Source: Candidatus Eiseniibacteriota bacterium
GTDB lineage: Bacteria; Joyebacterota; Joyebacteria; Joyebacterales; Joyebacteraceae
Assembly (NCBI GenBank): GCA_030609605.1
Contig: JAUWBY010000003.1
Coordinates: forward strand, 1 to 26,588
Length of the DNA stretch: 26,588 bases
Reading direction: 5' to 3'
The notes beneath the pieces are model-generated. The model was given only the letters and a program-made list of their open reading frames with translations. It ran no database searches and was not told the origin of the DNA. Positions within the stretch are counted from its first letter, which is position 1. Every line of letters starts with the position of its first letter. Below, piece after piece: positions 16,646-24,146 of the stretch. The position numbers were made by a program, and so were the translations under genes.

Positions 16646-16930
16646 CTACTTCTCCGATTTTTTCGCCTTCTCCGCATTCTCGTCAGACGCCGCTTCTTCA
16701 CCCTCTTTCGTCTCAGGGGCTTCAGCATCCTCGGCCGTCTCGACAGCCTCGAACTCCACCTTCCCATCCGTAATGAGGGAGATAGCCAGTGAGGTCACCT
16801 TGGCCGTCGCGTCTTCCCGGTCGGCCGCCGACATGGCGTGGAGTCGGCGTGCAACTTTCGCAGCGAGCACGGCGCCAAGGTACTCGTTTTGCACATGCTT
16901 CAAGAACTCGCGTTTCTTCAGAGGATCCAC
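16646..16930 (-). CDS. rpoZ: RNA polymerase omega subunit (RpoZ-like)
   Basis: Small subunit that helps assemble RNA polymerase around beta'. 94 residues: the conserved part is about 15-62, with NEYLGAVLAAKVARRLH and KVTSLAISLITDGKVEFE, matching the omega pattern of a helical AAK.AR.L segment and a later TS.A...I..GK. The last 30 residues are an acidic Glu/Ala/Lys tail. Sequence similarity alone is modest, but the position between gmk and coaBC is the classic one for rpoZ. GTG start at 16930, whose ribosome site AGGAG overlaps the gmk stop codon. Stop TAG. Confidence 0.87.
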   Translation of the reverse strand: MDPLKKREFLKHVQNEYLGAVLAAKVARRLHAMSAADREDATAKVTSLAISLITDGKVEFEAVETAEDAEAPETKEGEEAASDENAEKAKKSEK

Positions 16931-16934
16931 GGAT

Positions 16935-17549
16935 TCACTCCTGTCCTGGTTTCTTTGCCCGGTTCTCTTGGCCTTGCGTCAGCGCACGACCTTCTCTCTC
17001 TCTGATAACTATATTCATGACCTCCGCCACGGCCCGCCCAAGATCATCATTGACGACCATGTGATCATAGCCGCCCGCGCACTCGAGTTCCTCACTCGCG
17101 TTATCGAGGCGCGTTTCTATGACATCGGTAGCGTCCGTCGCCCGCGCGCGAAGGCGCAGTTCCAGCTCCTCGAACGAGGGAGGCACGACAAATATGAGCA
17201 GGGCCTCCGGGAACGCCTCCCTGATTGATATGCCTCCCTGCACATCGACGTCCATGACGACATCTTGCCCGGCCGACATCAGATCCCTGATGCTGCTCTT
17301 CCGTGTTCCGTATCTGAACCCATGCACGATCGCCCACTCGGCCAGGACATCACTCCCAACCAGCCGGTCGAACTCCTCGTCTCCCACGAACTCATAGTGC
17401 ACGCCGTCCGTCTCACCCCGACGTGGCGGTCGTGTCGTGACGGAGACAGAGTAGGAGACGGCTTCGTCATCGGCCAGAAGCATCCGGCAGATTGTGGACT
17501 TGCCGACGCCGGATGGGCCGGACACGACTATCGGAAAACCCTTCCGCAT
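16935..17549 (-). CDS. gmk: Guanylate kinase
   Basis: Phosphorylates GMP to GDP. 204 residues with P-loop SGPSGVGKST (10-19), TTRPPRRGETDGVHYEFV (GMP-binding), and DVDVQGG for Walker B. The chosen start is ATG at 17549 with GGGAG six bases upstream; the ATG two codons earlier lies directly on that ribosome site. The C-terminal tail (GRALTQGQENRAKKPGQE) is a short polar extension. It follows remA by 39 bp and its stop is 4 bp before the rpoZ start codon. Stop TGA. Confidence 0.96.
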   Translation of the reverse strand: MRKGFPIVVSGPSGVGKSTICRMLLADDEAVSYSVSVTTRPPRRGETDGVHYEFVGDEEFDRLVGSDVLAEWAIVHGFRYGTRKSSIRDLMSAGQDVVMDVDVQGGISIREAFPEALLIFVVPPSFEELELRLRARATDATDVIETRLDNASEELECAGGYDHMVVNDDLGRAVAEVMNIVIREREGRALTQGQENRAKKPGQE

Positions 17550-17588
17550 GGTCATCTCCCGAGGAGCGCTCCTTCATCACGCCGCCCG

Positions 17589-17849
17589 CTATGAATCAGG
17601 ACGGTCATCCCCGTCCTCAATCCTCTGTGTGATGGTCTCGGGAGCAACCGCGGACAGGATAATGTGATCGCTGTCGGTCACGATGACGGTACGCGTTCTG
17701 CGTCCCTCTGTGGCGTCTATGAGCTTGCCGATCTCACGAGCGTGGTCCTTCAGGCGTTTCACAGGAGCGGAACCGGACGCGATCACGGCCACGATGCAGC
17801 GTCGGGCCACGACGTTTCCGAAACCGATGTTGAGAAGTACCGCGCCCAT
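17589..17849 (-). CDS. remA: RemA/DUF370 family DNA-binding regulator
   Basis: 86-residue protein matching the RemA (DUF370) family almost end to end: LLNIGFGNVVARRCIVAVI (5-23), SAPVKRL, the IDATEGRRTRTVIVTDSDHIILSA core and a PETITQRI end. In Bacillus subtilis RemA is a DNA-binding activator of biofilm matrix genes; its role outside Firmicutes is poorly known. Conservation beside yicC and gmk is common across phyla and suggests a more basic function. ATG with GGAGG 8 nt upstream. Stop TAG. The presence of an exopolysaccharide operon 13 kb away makes a matrix link possible, but nothing in this sequence demonstrates it. Confidence 0.93.
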   Translation of the reverse strand: MGAVLLNIGFGNVVARRCIVAVIASGSAPVKRLKDHAREIGKLIDATEGRRTRTVIVTDSDHIILSAVAPETITQRIEDGDDRPDS

Positions 17850-17891
17850 GCGAAGTGCCTCCGTTCCGCCAATACGCCGGCCGCCGACGGA

Positions 17892-18770
17892 TTACTCGAC
17901 GTTCTGCACCTGTTCCCTGAGCTTCTCGATCTCTTCCTTGAGCGAGAGCCCGACCGACGCCATCTCGGCATCCGCATTCTTGGAACCGATCGTGTTCGCC
18001 TCCCGGTGCATCTCCTGAACGAGGAAATTGAGTCTCTTCCCGACCGGCCCGCTTGCGGCGAATGTCTGACGAGCGTGCGCCACGTGAGCCAGGAGTCGCA
18101 CTATCTCCTCGGTGAAATCCGCCTTTTCTGCCGCCGATGCCACTTCCTGCGCGAGACGCCCCTCATCGACCTCCACGCCTCCGGACATGAATGACCGTAT
18201 CCGCTCCATCATTCGTTCCTTCATGGCCTCGGATGCCCGCGGAGCCGCCGCCTCGACCTGATGGACGATCGCCTCGATCGTGTCCACACGCCCGGAAAGG
18301 TCGTGAAGGAGTGTTGCTCCCTCAGCTTCCCGCATCGAGACAAGCTGATTCGTAGCTTCGACCAGCGCCGGCTTCACGATGGCCCACAGCTCCTCGGCTT
18401 CTGTATTCTGCTCCTGCTGGTCGAAGATCTGGGGAAAGCGCGCCAGCGTAGCGATATCGATGTCGCCCGCAAGTCCGAGCTCCTTCGACAGCTCGCGCAG
18501 TTCTCTGGCGAGTTCGCCGGCAACCGCAGCATTGACGGAAGGCGCCCCTAGAGCCGCCTCATCACGCCATTCAATGTAGACGGTCACACGGCCTCTATCG
18601 AGGACCGATTCGATATGTCGACGGATTCTGTCTTCCACACACAGCAGAAGCCGCGGCGCTCTCACCTGGAGATCAAGGAAACGCTGGTTGACCGAGCGCA
18701 CCTCAACTCTGACACTCCGTCCACCGCTGGCGGACTCGTCGCTTCCGTAGCCGGTCATGCTCCTGAGCAC
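17892..18770 (-). CDS. yicC: YicC/YloC family endoribonuclease
   Basis: 292-residue protein with both family parts: an N-terminal YicC-like domain starting (M)LRSMTGYGS and containing VEVRSVNQRFLDLQVR, and a C-terminal DUF1732 domain (about 205-290) with KADFTEEIVRLLAHV, GKRLNFLVQEMHREANTIGSK and EEIEKLREQVQNVE. Members are reported endoribonucleases affecting small-RNA stability. The start is GTG at 18770, giving the near-universal LRSMTGYG beginning and preceded by AAGGAGGGG; the frame upstream to 18833 runs through the promoter. First gene of the long housekeeping run, about 28 nt after the predicted transcription start. The only TAA stop in the window. Confidence 0.95.
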   Translation of the reverse strand: MLRSMTGYGSDESASGGRSVRVEVRSVNQRFLDLQVRAPRLLLCVEDRIRRHIESVLDRGRVTVYIEWRDEAALGAPSVNAAVAGELARELRELSKELGLAGDIDIATLARFPQIFDQQEQNTEAEELWAIVKPALVEATNQLVSMREAEGATLLHDLSGRVDTIEAIVHQVEAAAPRASEAMKERMMERIRSFMSGGVEVDEGRLAQEVASAAEKADFTEEIVRLLAHVAHARQTFAASGPVGKRLNFLVQEMHREANTIGSKNADAEMASVGLSLKEEIEKLREQVQNVE

Positions 18771-18804
18771 AGGCACACCCCTCCTTATTTTCACGCGAGT
18801 CGCT

Positions 18805-18833
18805 ACTATACCGCCTGGAGGCTCCGGAGTCAA
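18805..18833 (-). promoter_or_regulatory. Sigma70-type promoter of the yicC-remA-gmk run
   Basis: Minus strand TTGACT (18833-18828), 17-bp spacer, TATAGT (18810-18805). Expected start of transcription is near 18798, giving a leader of about 28 nt that contains the AAGGAGGGG ribosome site. Both hexamers match the consensus at five of six positions. It is back-to-back with the promoter of the NFACT gene. Confidence 0.8.
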
Positions 18834-18850
18834 CGCGTCCTCCGACGATG

Positions 18851-18879
18851 TTGCACGTCGCCGCCCCGACGGCTATACT
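18851..18879 (+). promoter_or_regulatory. Sigma70-type promoter of the NFACT gene
   Basis: Plus strand TTGCAC (18851-18856), 17-bp spacer, TATACT (18874-18879). Transcription would begin near 18886, leaving a leader of about 90 nt before the GTG start at 18976. Its -35 lies only 17 bp from the -35 of the divergent yicC promoter. Confidence 0.75.
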
Positions 18880-18975
18880 GCGACTTGCCGTTCCGGGACC
18901 CTCGATACGCTGGATCTTGGTGTGGTAGCTACCAGAAGCCCTGAAGTGGGTCGGAATCCCCTCTGGAGAACAACC

Positions 18976-20424
18976 GTGAATCGAGCTCTCTTGTCTCGAT
19001 TGATTGACGAAATCTCCCCGCAGATCGCAGGCCGGCGCATCCGCCGCGTCTCCCTGCAAACCGATGAGGCTCTGGTGCTGGAACTCACGTCTGAGCACGC
19101 TAGCTTCCTCGTTATCTCGTTCTCCCGAGCCCTCCCCCTCGTTTTCCTTGCTGATGCATGCCCTTCTCCAACTGAGACCGAGGGTGGACGGTCATCGGAC
19201 CTCGAGCGCGAGCTGAAGGGGGCGACCATCCGATCCGTGGCCGTGGCTCAGGATCGCACAGCTGCCGAGTTCTCTCTCACACGCACCCACACGACGGGTC
19301 TTGAGATCGAGCGAACGCTTGTCGTGGAACTCGGCGCCAGACCCGGCGTTGTCGTGCGTCCGACCGGCCGACGAAGCTTGACCGCGGCAGAGAGATCCTA
19401 CACACCTCCACACGTGACCACGTTGGACGACGCTGGTCCTGTCCACGTCACATCCTGGTCCGACAGCTCTGAACGCACACATGTCAGGATATCAGACCGG
19501 CAGACCGACGACGCCCACGCAGGCGACACGAGGACGTTCGCCTCGGTCAACGAAGCCTCAGCGTACGCCTTTGACACATTTTTCGATGCCATTGGAACGG
19601 ACCACAAGCGTGCAGCAGTTTCTCGCCTTGTCTCCAGACGTCTCGCGCGGAAACGGCGCGCAATCGCGAAGGTTGAAGCGGAGATAGCCGATGCACGCAA
19701 GGCGGATGAACACCGTATCCGGGGGCAATTGATACTGGCCAGGAAAGGCGATATCACGCGGGGCGCACGGACCATTCGCCTCAAGGACTTCGACGGCAGC
19801 TCAACTGTGGAGATAGAGATCGACCCGTCTCTATCACCCGCGCAGAACGCCGAGAGATATTTCAAGCGCGCGAAGAAGGCCGGGAGACGCGGCGCAAGAG
19901 CCCCGGCACGACTTGGCGAGCTGGAAACGGAGGTTGAGAAGCTGGAGGTCCTCGGCGCCTCTATCGCCGACGCATCCGCTGAACAACTTGCGGAATTCGA
20001 GGAACGTTTCTCAACGAGGAGACCCGCCAAATCGCGTGGGAAGACGGCTCCTCCGCGTGCGCACTTCCGCACGTACACAGTCAGTGGCGGCTGGGAGATT
20101 CTCGTAGGCCGATCGAACAAGGACAATGACATCCTCACCCACCGGATAGCGAACCAGGGCGATCTCTGGTTTCACGCGCATCAGGCCGCGGGCTCCCACG
20201 TCATCCTGAGAATCCCGAGCGGCAAGGCTTACCCTGATCGCAGAGCCATCCTTGAGGCGGCGGCCATTGCTGCGTTTCACAGCAAGGCGGGACGCTCGTC
20301 GAAGGTGGCGGTCAGCTACACGGAAAAGCGACATGTGAGAAAACCACGAGGCGCCAAACCCGGGCTGGCGGTGATCTCACGCGAGAAGTCAGTCATGGTG
20401 AGGCCTTGGATCCCGCAGACGTAG
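18976..20424 (+). CDS. NFACT family protein (RqcH-like ribosome quality-control factor)
   Basis: Probable bacterial Rqc2/NEMF homologue, which in B. subtilis binds stalled 60S-like subunits and adds alanine tails. 482 residues: a compact NFACT-N domain (about 1-140, with AQDRTAAEFS holding D93-R94, the Asp-Arg pair needed for tailing in RqcH), a basic helical middle (about 215-345, including SLSPAQNAERYFKRAKKAGR), and an NFACT-R domain (about 366-475: GGWEILVGRSNKDNDILTH, DLWFHAHQAAGSHVILR). The start is GTG at 18976 with GGAG 7 nt upstream; the open frame reaches back to 18757 but crosses the promoter. It is shorter than the about 570 residues of Bacillus RqcH, mostly in the N-terminal and middle parts. 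Stop TAG. Confidence 0.9.
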   Translation: MNRALLSRLIDEISPQIAGRRIRRVSLQTDEALVLELTSEHASFLVISFSRALPLVFLADACPSPTETEGGRSSDLERELKGATIRSVAVAQDRTAAEFSLTRTHTTGLEIERTLVVELGARPGVVVRPTGRRSLTAAERSYTPPHVTTLDDAGPVHVTSWSDSSERTHVRISDRQTDDAHAGDTRTFASVNEASAYAFDTFFDAIGTDHKRAAVSRLVSRRLARKRRAIAKVEAEIADARKADEHRIRGQLILARKGDITRGARTIRLKDFDGSSTVEIEIDPSLSPAQNAERYFKRAKKAGRRGARAPARLGELETEVEKLEVLGASIADASAEQLAEFEERFSTRRPAKSRGKTAPPRAHFRTYTVSGGWEILVGRSNKDNDILTHRIANQGDLWFHAHQAAGSHVILRIPSGKAYPDRRAILEAAAIAAFHSKAGRSSKVAVSYTEKRHVRKPRGAKPGLAVISREKSVMVRPWIPQT

Positions 20425-20486
20425 GCGCGGCGATCGCCGGTGCCGCGAGCGTCTCGTCCAAGCGAAGACCCGCGGGCGACAACGAC

Positions 20487-21263
20487 TCACGCGCGCTTCC
20501 TCGCCACACAGTACAGCCAGCTGCTGTCGGTGCACGGCTTCTCGATATCGATGATGTTGCCCTTGAGATCGTACGTCTCCACCAGCTCGAAACCGACCTC
20601 TTCGAGCTGCGCAGCTAGGTCTTGGTGCGTGATGTAGTACGTGATGAGACCGAAGTTGTGCGCGGAATCGTTGATTATCTCGTAGGTCTCCTCGCTGCGC
20701 TCGAACAAGCGGCCACGACGACGGTTCCTGGTACGCCGATGGTATCTGACGATTCTGCGCACCAGAGCAAACGGATCGATGGTGAAGTGAAAGTCCGGTT
20801 CCTTGACCGCGCCGACGTAGTCCCTATTGTGCGTCGAGAAAGAGAACAGTCCGCCGTCTCTCAGCACCCGCCGGATCTCACGAAGGCCCAAGAGCCGGTC
20901 CTCGTGACCTAGCGAATCCAATCCGTTGTTCGCGAAGTTCGCGAAGTCGAAGTAGCCATCTTCGTAGCGGGACATGTCTCTGACGTCGCCGAAAGTACAA
21001 TCGACTCCGCCGCAGAACTCCACGCACTCCCTGACCATCTCGTGGGAGTAGTCGATCGCCACGTACTCGCCTGCCCACTTGGCTAGAAAGACAGCCGTCC
21101 TACCCGCACCACAGCCGATATCCAATACGCGGCGCCCCGCGATCTCGTCACGATACTTGACATATATCATTACCTCAGGCATCTGGACGATGCTGTGAAC
21201 GTACACCGAAGCCGTGCGCCTGGCTCCGTAGCATCGCTTGTTTATCTGCTCGTAACCCGTCAT
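20487..21263 (-). CDS. Class I SAM-dependent methyltransferase
   Basis: 258 residues with the Rossmann motifs of a small-molecule-type methyltransferase: motif I VLDIGCGAGRTA (46-57), the acidic residue after beta2 in VAIDYS (D71), FGDVRDM (91-97, motif II region), and FDFANFANNGLDSL followed by EIRRVLRDGGLFSFSTHN. A basic insert RIVRYHRRTRNRRRGR is near 170-190. The substrate is unknown. ATG at 21263 with GGAGGGG six bases upstream; a longer frame to 21308 lacks a ribosome site. It stands alone: convergent with the NFACT gene (62 bp apart, no convincing terminator in between) and divergent from the C1 peptidase gene. No strong minus-strand promoter was found upstream. Stop TGA. Confidence 0.88.
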   Translation of the reverse strand: MTGYEQINKRCYGARRTASVYVHSIVQMPEVMIYVKYRDEIAGRRVLDIGCGAGRTAVFLAKWAGEYVAIDYSHEMVRECVEFCGGVDCTFGDVRDMSRYEDGYFDFANFANNGLDSLGHEDRLLGLREIRRVLRDGGLFSFSTHNRDYVGAVKEPDFHFTIDPFALVRRIVRYHRRTRNRRRGRLFERSEETYEIINDSAHNFGLITYYITHQDLAAQLEEVGFELVETYDLKGNIIDIEKPCTDSSWLYCVARKRA

Positions 21264-21371
21264 TCCCACCCCTCCGTACCAGACAGTAGTCGCGGTGGAA
21301 CAAAGCAAGAAAGGTGCCGGGTCTCGCGATCTTCGCTATTGTTCGGGCGTCTCGGCGGCCCGCTCGGCTTC

Positions 21372-21400
21372 TTGATGTTTGGCACGTGCTGTGGTATAGT
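21372..21400 (+). promoter_or_regulatory. Sigma70-type promoter of the C1 peptidase gene
   Basis: TTGATG (21372-21377), 17-bp spacer, TATAGT (21395-21400). Transcription would start near 21407, about 110 nt before the ATG at 21517. The element has the same spacing and -10 as the yicC promoter, so the housekeeping sigma factor is likely. Confidence 0.72.
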
Positions 21401-21516
21401 AGAGAAGACTACGTTCCAACGGACTCAGTCCTGTCCCGGAGCGGTGCATTGTATGTATCGCGTCACGGCTATTCACGAATCGTATCACGAGCCCGCGCAA
21501 CGAAGGGAGCGCCGGA

Positions 21517-24009
21517 ATGAACAGAACACATCTGATCCGTTGCCTGGTCTTGATAGGACTGAGCTGTGTCATGGCGGTCCCGCTCATGTCGCAGGCTCAG
21601 ATACCTGCCGAATACGACCTTCGCGATGTCGGGGGCACGAACTACGTTACGCCCGTCAAGAGCCAGAGCGGAGGCACCTGTTGGACGTTCGGGTCGATGT
21701 CGGCCATCGAGGGGAATCTCCTGATAACGGGCGCATGGACCGCCGCAGGTGAGACGGGAGAACCGAACCTCGCGGAGTACCACCTCGACTGGTGGAACGG
21801 CTTCAACGAACACTACAACCAGGACATCTACCCCACGTCCGGCGGTCTCGAGGTTCACCAGGGCGGCGACTACCGCGTCACAACGGCCTACCTCTCGAGG
21901 GCAGAGGGTGCCGTCCGTGATGAGGACGGCCAGTCGTACAGCACTCCCCCGCTACGAGCGCTCGAGACCTACCACTACTACTACCCCAGAGACGTGGAGT
22001 GGTACGTAGCGGGCGAGAATCTGGAGAATATCGACGCCATCAAGCAGGTTATCATGGATCACGGCGTTATCGCAACCGCCCTGTGCTACGACAGTCAGTT
22101 CATAACGGACTACATCCACTACCAGCCACCGTCCAGCATCATCGAGCCGAACCACGGCGTATCGATCATCGGATGGGATGACGGCAAGAGCACGCCGGCC
22201 CCAGAGGGTCCCGGCGCGTGGCTCGTCAAGAACAGCTGGGGCAGCGGCTGGGGCTACGACGGCTACTTCTGGATCTCCTACTACGACAAGCACTGCTGTC
22301 AGAACCCGGAGATGGGCGCCATCTCATTCCAGAACGTCGAGCTGTTCACATACGAGAACATCTACTACCACGACTACCACGCGTGGCGCGATACACTGAC
22401 CACTGCATCCGAAGCATTCAACGCCTTCACTGCTGTCGGTGACGAACTCCTGCAGGCGGTGAGCTTCTTCACTGCAGTCGACGACGTCGATTATGTGGTG
22501 AGCATCTACGACGATTTCGTCGGAGGAGAACTCCAAAATCTCCTGGCGACGCAGTCCGGTTCATACGAGCGCACCGGTTTCCACACGGTCGATCTGGCCG
22601 CACCTGTGACCCTCCAGGCCGACGGCGACTTCTACACGTACGTCAGCCTCTCGCAGGGTGGTCATCCCTACGATCGCACGTCGGATGTACCCGTTCTCCT
22701 CGGCGCCAACTACCGGGTCATCGTTGAGTCGAGCGCATCCGCGGGTGAGAGCTACTACAAGAGCGGCGGCGACTGGCTCGATTTCTACGACTACGATGAC
22801 GGGTCGTGGAGCCAGACCGGCAACTTCTGTATCAAGGCACTCACGATCGATGCCGGGCTCAGTGTGACGCCGGCAGGCAATTTCAAATCCGAGGGGCCGA
22901 CCGGCGGACCGTTCTCGCCGGAAAGCACCGAATACGAGATGGAGTACAGAGGTGACACGTCGATCAACTACGAGGTTACGGTAATCGATCCTTCGGTCAC
23001 ATGGATCACACTCTCTGGTGACACTGGGGGTGTTCTCGCCCCTGGGGGTACGGCCACTGTGACTGTGACGATCAACAGCAACGCCGGCCTCCTTCCCAGT
23101 GGCGCGTATCTCGCGGACATCTGGTTCAGGAACCTCTCTAGCGGACTCGGAGACGCGATGCGCGAGGTCGTCCTCGCAGTCGGCACGAGCGAGAAGCAGC
23201 ACGAATGGACGCTCGACACCGACCCGGGCTGGTCGATCGATGGCCAGTGGGCATATGGACAGCCGACCGGCGGCGGTGGCCAGTACGGTGGACCCGACCC
23301 GACGGCCGGGCACACAGGACCCAACGTCTGCGGCTACAATCTGAGCGGAGACTATCCGAACAACCTGTCACAGATGCATCTCACGACAGGATCGATAGAC
23401 TGTCAGGATCTTTACAATGTCCATCTCACCTTCTGGAGATGGCTCGGCGTCGAGCAGCCCGACTACGATCACGCCTCTATCGGCGTGAGCGACAATGGCG
23501 TCGACTGGGTGACGGTCTGGGAGAATACAGCAGAGATCGCTGACACCGAGTGGACGCAGATGGACGTCGACATCTCGTCCATCGCCGATGACGCGGAGAC
23601 GGTCTACGTACGATGGACGATGGGAACGACGGACGGCGGGTGGATGTACTGCGGATGGAACATCGATGATATCGAGATTTGGGCCATTTCCACAGTCGGT
23701 TCAGGAGTTGCGGATGACACCGGCCTCACCCGTGAGGCCCGGCTCGATCCCGTCAGGCCGAACCCGTTCAACCCAACTGCCACCATCTCATTCGCGCTCC
23801 CGGAATCGGGCGAGGTCGAGATAGCCGTCTACGATCTGACCGGACGCCTGGTGACGGTGCTCGAGCACGGCCGGCGCGACGCCGGCGCGCACGCGATCGT
23901 GTGGCACGGAACTGACGCCGATGGAAGACGGTTGAGCTCCGGCGTCTACTTCGTGCGGCTCATCACTGGAGACACGGTGGCTGTGCGCAAGATGGTAATG
24001 GTAAAATAG
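21517..24009 (+). CDS. Secreted C1 (papain) family peptidase, multidomain, with C-terminal sorting-type domain
   Basis: 830-residue exported protease. Signal peptide about 1-28 (hydrophobic LIRCLVLIGLSCVMAVPL, cleavage near SQA/Q). Papain domain about 30-270: oxyanion Gln50 in PVKSQ, nucleophile C55 in GGTCWTFGS, His213 in PNHGVSIIGWD, Asn239 in WLVKNSWGSGWG. Residues about 278-445 resemble the lectin-like beta-sandwich found after such peptidases. About 447-556 is an Ig/BACON-like domain (SVTPAGNFKSEGPTGGPFSP). About 563-724 is a MAM/immune-inhibitor-A-like beta-sandwich ending NIDDIEIWA. About 743-830 is a FlgD-Ig/T9SS-type C-terminal domain (PNPFNPTATISFALPESG, VYDLTGRLV, GVYFVRL, RKMVMVK). 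There is no obvious inhibitory propeptide before the mature domain. ATG preceded by GGGAG. Stop TAG. Substrate unknown. Confidence 0.9.
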   Translation: MNRTHLIRCLVLIGLSCVMAVPLMSQAQIPAEYDLRDVGGTNYVTPVKSQSGGTCWTFGSMSAIEGNLLITGAWTAAGETGEPNLAEYHLDWWNGFNEHYNQDIYPTSGGLEVHQGGDYRVTTAYLSRAEGAVRDEDGQSYSTPPLRALETYHYYYPRDVEWYVAGENLENIDAIKQVIMDHGVIATALCYDSQFITDYIHYQPPSSIIEPNHGVSIIGWDDGKSTPAPEGPGAWLVKNSWGSGWGYDGYFWISYYDKHCCQNPEMGAISFQNVELFTYENIYYHDYHAWRDTLTTASEAFNAFTAVGDELLQAVSFFTAVDDVDYVVSIYDDFVGGELQNLLATQSGSYERTGFHTVDLAAPVTLQADGDFYTYVSLSQGGHPYDRTSDVPVLLGANYRVIVESSASAGESYYKSGGDWLDFYDYDDGSWSQTGNFCIKALTIDAGLSVTPAGNFKSEGPTGGPFSPESTEYEMEYRGDTSINYEVTVIDPSVTWITLSGDTGGVLAPGGTATVTVTINSNAGLLPSGAYLADIWFRNLSSGLGDAMREVVLAVGTSEKQHEWTLDTDPGWSIDGQWAYGQPTGGGGQYGGPDPTAGHTGPNVCGYNLSGDYPNNLSQMHLTTGSIDCQDLYNVHLTFWRWLGVEQPDYDHASIGVSDNGVDWVTVWENTAEIADTEWTQMDVDISSIADDAETVYVRWTMGTTDGGWMYCGWNIDDIEIWAISTVGSGVADDTGLTREARLDPVRPNPFNPTATISFALPESGEVEIAVYDLTGRLVTVLEHGRRDAGAHAIVWHGTDADGRRLSSGVYFVRLITGDTVAVRKMVMVK

Positions 24010-24035
24010 ACCTCATGGTAGGGCATCTGTCCCCC
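23935..24035 (+). repeat. 3' module shared with the C45 hydrolase gene, copy A
   Basis: The last 75 bases of the coding sequence match the corresponding bases of the next gene at 61 positions. The first 21 bases after the stop match at 17 positions (GGTAGGGCATCTGT against GGTCGGGCATATGT), followed by a run of C in both copies. Conservation beyond the stop codon is more than shared protein selection predicts. Confidence 0.7.
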
Positions 24036-24081
24036 GGCGCTCAGGCAAGGCTACCACACAGCCGAACTGGCAGCGGGGGAC
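24029..24081. other. Long-range inverted repeat between the two hydrolase genes
   Basis: GTCCCCCG (24029-24036) and CGGGGGAC (24074-24081) are perfect 8-bp complements 37 nt apart. Inside is a smaller GGCT...AGCC pair (24050-24063). No T-run follows, so it is not a standard terminator; it could be a stem-loop separating the two genes in mRNA. Confidence 0.4.
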
Positions 24082-24146
24082 GGATGAGCTGACCAGTACC
24101 ATGACCCACCCACCGGAGAACAACGTACGAGTGAGGAGGTCCTCCC

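Noticed and set aside
19398..20138. 246-residue minus-strand open frame inside the NFACT gene
   Set aside because: Antisense of a recognisable NFACT protein, Ser/Ala/Arg-rich, no ribosome site or family match.
20425..20486. Bidirectional terminator between the NFACT and methyltransferase genes
   Set aside because: Only short loopless palindromes (GGCGATCGCC, CCCGCGGG) are present, with no hairpin plus T-run on either strand.
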